This document shows positions 60,303-64,000 of a stretch of DNA of 64,000 bases, piece after piece. Each line of letters opens with the position of its first letter. Position 1 is the stretch's first letter. A model generated the notes under the pieces. The model did not search any database and was not told the DNA's origin. It saw only the letters and a program-made list of their open reading frames with translations. The stretch comes from Viola odorata (Eukaryota; Streptophyta; Magnoliopsida; Malpighiales; Violaceae), in contig OY829541.1 of NCBI GenBank assembly GCA_963691705.1, forward strand, positions 65,815,189 through 65,879,188, in the 5' to 3' direction. The translations under genes were made by a program, and so were the position numbers.

Positions 60303-61073
60303 TAAATTAGGATTAATATACTCCGCTTTTAAATTTTGTCATTTTATTTTAGTCAGTTTCAATTTTTATTTTTTTTTTATTTTTTTTATTTTTTTTATCC
60401 GTTAGTTCAATATAATTCTAACTGTTAAAAAAAACAGTAACGGAGACAAACTCTATTAAATTTTAATATTTTAATATCTTTTTTACAAAATTGCCACCTT
60501 ACGCTCACCATTGTCACCAAATCCGGTGACACTGTTACCATTTCCTGGTCCAACATCTCCTTCAGAACTTCATTGGCTTGGCCTCTGCTCCCCTCCTGAT
60601 TCCCACCACTCCAACTTCATCGGCTACAAATTCCTATCCTCCTCACTCTCCTGGAAATCCGGGCCGGGATCCATTTCCATACCCATCACCAATTTCCGCT
60701 CCAATTACACCTTTCGGATCTTCAGCTGGTCCGAATCCGAGATCAACCCCAAACGCCACGACCATGACCACAACCCTCTCCCTGGGACAGCCCATTTGCT
60801 CGCCGAGTCAGGGGAAGTGGGGTTCGGGATTGGTCATGGGCCGGAGCAGATCCATTTTAATATTTCAATATTTTTCCTTTTTTTTTTCTTCTACCAACGT
60901 AAGGGGGCAATTTTGCAAAACAAGTATTAAAATGTTATTGTTTTTTCTAACGGTTAAGATTAAATTGAACTAATAAATAAAAAGTTTGAGACCAATAAAA
61001 ATAAAATATAAAATATAAAATTAATTAAAATAAAATAACAAAACTTTCCTAAATTAAACCTATTATTTACCTT
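60303..61073. mobile_element. Long-TIR element enclosing a gene fragment (Pack-type candidate)
   Basis: Two AT-rich arms of about 175-200 bp are inverted copies of each other. GTTAGTTCAATATAATTCTA (from 60401) matches the complement of the right arm, ATTAGTTCAATTTAATCTTA (from 60973 downward). ACAAAATTGCCACCTTACG (60485-60503) matches the complement GCAAAATTGCCCCCTTACG (60898-60916). TTTTGTCATTTTATTTTA near 60335 matches TTTTGTTATTTTATTTTA on the complement near 61044. Between them lies about 390 bp of GC-richer, phosphatase-derived sequence. The layout is that of a Pack-MULE or similar transduplicating element. A clean target duplication was not found, so outer borders are approximate. Confidence 0.65.
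60495..60870 (+). pseudogene. Purple acid phosphatase (PAP2/9-like) N-terminal fragment
   Basis: Reads [11 protein letters not shown], then after a frame change [76 protein letters not shown] and GPEQIHF. This is the N-terminal fibronectin-like region of plant high-molecular-weight (inactive-type) purple acid phosphatases. The metallophosphatase domain is absent, there is one frameshift near 60560, and both ends stop at the inverted-repeat arms. No function as an enzyme is possible. The GC content is clearly higher than in the flanks. Confidence 0.82.
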
Positions 61074-62424
61074 AGAATAATCAATTCTGATACAACTCCG
61101 TGTGACTTTTTTTCTTCTTCGCCGAAACAAAAATGTTCAATCTTTCGTTGTTCAAAGTCTTCAAACCACACACACGTGCTCACTTCTATATTAGTATTTC
61201 AGTCTCCATGCTCTCCATGATTCTTTAACTTGTCCATTTTGGTCCTCTTCTACCAAAAACTAAAAATTCAAAAGACTTGTTCTTGATTGTTGCACCTTGT
61301 TAAGCTCTAACTCCAAACTCTTATACCATCAACACCATTAGCACCAAAAGAAAGTAAAAAGAGAAAGAAAGAAACTTCAGCACCAGTGACTAGTAGAGAA
61401 GAAGGTACGTACATTTCTGTCGTCCCTCTTGTTTTCTTGAGAATTCTTATGCAGATGACAAATGGGTACTTCTAGTTAGAGTAGTTTATGTTGGTGTTGA
61501 AAGCTAGATTCTTTGGTTTGCTCATTCTTGTAAGTAATGGAAAAGAATGCAGTTAGTGTTAGGTTGAACAATAAATAAATATGTTTCTTGTAGCTATGAA
61601 AAGTTGCTAACTTTTTTTTAATTTACATTGGTTGCTTGTTGTTTTTGACAAAATGGGCATGCATTTATTTCTTTCTTTATTGCAGTAGATCTGTTGGTTT
61701 GGAGCAACAAGTCTATTATTATCACTGATTTTCTTCTTCTGTTCCTGTTTATGCTGTTTGGTGACTGAGAAAATAAAATAGTACTCTGCAGAAGAATGAT
61801 TCTTTAGGTTTCTTTTTGGTGGGAATGTGTTAAAGAAGTCCATTTTTCTGACTCTTGAGTCTAAATTGCAAACGATAGGGTTTCTGGGTAATTAATTACT
61901 TTCAGTTTTATTGTTTAAGGATCCCATGTATTACCTCTACTGTCATTTATTTTGATTTTCCTTTTTATTTTCCTCCCAAGCACCTATGTGGATGCTTCTA
62001 GTTGCAATATTAATCCTTTGATCTTTCTTTTTTGTTTTTGCAGACTTTTTTCGCCTTTTGATTTGGGAGCTTTCGCTGAGGAATTTGGTGTCACTCTGCA
62101 GCCTGTAACTTTGTTCTTTACAAGGTTCTTTAATCCTCTATCGTCACTCGAGTTTCTATCCTTGAATTGCTTCTATCTTTCATGCTTGTGCTGTTTTCTG
62201 TCATATTCCTGAGTTTTCTTGTAAGGCCACCCTCAATCTATGCAAATAGTCTAAAAGTAGCTTGGCTTTTAGTCCTAATACTTTCTGGATAGTTGAGTTG
62301 CTCATCTACCTTTTAAATCCACATCCCAGAGTATCATAATTCTGAAAGCCTACACTTTTTCTGGTATAATTATCGGTAACTGCACTTTCGATAAATCCAA
62401 TTAGTTGGTGTAAATTAAGGAAAA
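61074..62424 (+). other. 5' leader region of the MCTP gene
   Basis: No coding similarity. A likely first leader exon ends at a donor GAAG|GTACGT (61405) and a second begins after TTTTTGCAG (62043). A further intron before 62400 is possible. Such split leaders are usual for this gene family. Confidence 0.45.
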
Positions 62425-64000
62425 ATGCAGAAGCCACCACAGGCTGTCGATTTTGCTCTAAAAGAGACCTCACCGAAGATTGGTGCGGGGGCCATCACTG
62501 GTGATAAGCTTTCCTGCACTTATGATCTTGTTGAGCAAATGCAATATCTTTATGTTCGGGTGGTGAAAGCTAGAGATTTACCTGGCAAAGATGTAACCGG
62601 TAGTTGTGATCCTTATGTTGAAGTGAAGCTTGGTAACTACAAAGGAATCACCAAGCATTTTGAGAAAAAGACCAACCCCGAATGGAATCAGGTCTTTGCC
62701 TTCTCTAAAGATAGGATTCAGGCTTCAGTTCTGGAGGTGTTTGTCAAGGATAAGGATGTTGTTTTAGATGACTTGATCGGTAGGGTTATGTTCGAGCTCA
62801 ATGAAATCCCAAAACGTGTTCCACCGGACAGCCCTCTGGCTCCACAGTGGTATAGACTTGAAGATAGAAAGGGTGACAGGGTTAAGAATGGAGAGCTGAT
62901 GCTGGCGGTTTGGATGGGAACTCAAGCAGATGAGGCATTCCCAGATTCTTGGCACTCTGATGCAGCAACAGTTGGCCCTGATGGGGTTGCAAATATCCGA
63001 TCCAAGGTTTATCTTTCCCCGAAACTGTGGTATGTTAGGGTCAATGTAATTGAAGCTCAAGACTTGATACCTAGTGACAAAAGCAGGTTCCCGGAAGTGT
63101 TTGTGAAAGCCAACCTTGGAAATCAAACATTTCGAACTAGGACATCCCCTAGTAAGACTGTAAACCCAATGTGGAATGAAGACTTGGTATTTGTAGCCGC
63201 TGATCCTTTTGAGGAGCCTTTGCTATTGACAGTGGAAGACAGATTGGGATCGAACAAAGATGAAATCTTGGGGAAGTGCCTGATTCCTCTGCAACTTGTG
63301 CAGAGGAGACTAGACCATAAGCCAGTGAACTCCAGGTGGTTTAATCTTGAAAAACATGTGACTGGAGAAGTGGAGCATAAGAAGGAGATTAAATTTTCCA
63401 GTAGGATTCATTTGAGGGTCTCGCTTGATGGTGGATACCATGTCTTGGATGAATCTACACACTACAGCAGTGACCTTAGGCCAACAGCAAAGCAACTATG
63501 GAAGCCCAGCATTGGCATTTTTGAAGTAGGAGTTCTAAGTGCAGTTGGACTGATGCCTATGAAGACGAGGGATGGCCGGGGAACAACAGATGCATACTGT
63601 GTGGCTAAATACGGACAGAAATGGGTTCGTACAAGGACAATTGTCGACAGCTTCACACCAAGGTGGAATGAGCAGTACACCTGGGAGGTTTTCGACCCAT
63701 GCACTGTCATTACCATTGGGGTATTTGATAATGGGCATATACATGCAGGAGCCGGAGGGGGAAAGGACGCAAGGATTGGGAAAGTGAGGATTCGGCTATC
63801 TACACTCGAGACTGATAGAGTTTATACACATTCGTATCCTCTTCTGGTTTTGCAACCTTCAGGAGTCAAGAAGATGGGCGAAGTTCAGCTAGCTGTGAGG
63901 TTCACATGCTCTTCCCTGATCAATATGTTGCATATGTATTCACATCCATTGCTGCCCAAAATGCACTACATTCATCCTATGTCAGTGATGCAGCTCGATA
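62425..64000 (+). CDS. MCTP: MCTP/FTIP-type multiple C2-domain transmembrane protein (3' end outside window)
   Basis: A single open frame of 525 codons from ATG 62425 to the window edge with no stop. Plant MCTPs of about 775-800 aa are usually encoded by one coding exon, so about one third is missing. It begins MQKPPQAVDFALKETSPKIG, as in the FTIP3/FTIP4 (MCTP3/4) subgroup. C2 domain 1 lies at residues about 42-165 (LYVRVVKARDLPGKDVTGSC, with Asp residues for Ca binding), C2 domain 2 at about 200-330 (YVRVNVIEAQDLIPSDKS) and C2 domain 3 at about 362-490 (EVGVLSAVGLMPMKTRDGRG). The start of the C-terminal region is visible (SLINMLHMYSHPLLPKMHYI); the PRT_C transmembrane part lies beyond the edge. 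These proteins sit at the ER-plasma membrane tether of plasmodesmata and guide trafficking of mobile regulators. Confidence 0.93.
   Translation, partial: MQKPPQAVDFALKETSPKIGAGAITGDKLSCTYDLVEQMQYLYVRVVKARDLPGKDVTGSCDPYVEVKLGNYKGITKHFEKKTNPEWNQVFAFSKDRIQASVLEVFVKDKDVVLDDLIGRVMFELNEIPKRVPPDSPLAPQWYRLEDRKGDRVKNGELMLAVWMGTQADEAFPDSWHSDAATVGPDGVANIRSKVYLSPKLWYVRVNVIEAQDLIPSDKSRFPEVFVKANLGNQTFRTRTSPSKTVNPMWNEDLVFVAADPFEEPLLLTVEDRLGSNKDEILGKCLIPLQLVQRRLDHKPVNSRWFNLEKHVTGEVEHKKEIKFSSRIHLRVSLDGGYHVLDESTHYSSDLRPTAKQLWKPSIGIFEVGVLSAVGLMPMKTRDGRGTTDAYCVAKYGQKWVRTRTIVDSFTPRWNEQYTWEVFDPCTVITIGVFDNGHIHAGAGGGKDARIGKVRIRLSTLETDRVYTHSYPLLVLQPSGVKKMGEVQLAVRFTCSSLINMLHMYSHPLLPKMHYIHPMSVMQLD

Overview
This is nuclear DNA from a flowering plant, most likely a eudicot. 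The genes have many GT-AG introns, the proteins match plant-specific families (EMSY-like, chloroplast-type lipoxygenase, MCTP/FTIP, G-type lectin receptor kinase, GH1 beta-glucosidase), and the intergenic DNA is AT-rich and full of short inverted-repeat transposons. No rRNA, tRNA, CRISPR or bacterial feature was recognised. Exon coordinates were worked out by hand from splice signals and reading-phase continuity, so individual borders may be off by a few bases.

Layout. 0.6-3.1 kb (-): NSE4, a kleisin of the SMC5/6 complex. 3.8-6.2 kb (+): a small alpha/beta hydrolase. 6.5-12.4 kb (-): an EMSY-like ENT/Tudor protein with a long 5' leader. 13.9-17.3 kb (+): SelO pseudokinase/AMPylase, with Cys at the position that is selenocysteine in animals. 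18.3-24.2 kb (+): a DEDDy 3'-5' exonuclease with a Mut7-C domain. 24.6-28.2 kb (-): two decayed lectin receptor kinase copies. 30.3-30.7 kb (+): a small AT-hook protein with a long leader. 31.5-36.4 kb (+): a broken beta-glucosidase whose first intron holds a ribosomal protein eS19 copy with one nonsense codon, framed by two transposon arms. 36.5-41.0 kb and 45.3-50.1 kb (-): two intact tandem type-2 lipoxygenases with identical exon structure, separated by a hAT-like element, Stowaway-like elements, a repeat array and a shredded third lipoxygenase fragment. 52.7-56.9 kb (+): a Gfo/Idh/MocA oxidoreductase. 60.3-61.1 kb: a long-TIR element enclosing a purple acid phosphatase fragment. 62.4 kb to the edge (+): an MCTP/FTIP C2-domain protein cut off by the window.

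There is no operon-like cooperation. The clear functional pairing is the lipoxygenase tandem, which would feed oxylipin/jasmonate synthesis in plastids. The window is a mosaic of conserved housekeeping genes (NSE4, EML, SelO, exonuclease, oxidoreductase, MCTP) and fast-turnover stretches (24-28, 31-36, 42-45 and 60-61 kb) where duplicated genes decay and transposons insert or carry gene pieces. I see no convincing wholly new biological system. The most unusual objects are the nested eS19/beta-glucosidase locus and the TIR-flanked phosphatase fragment.
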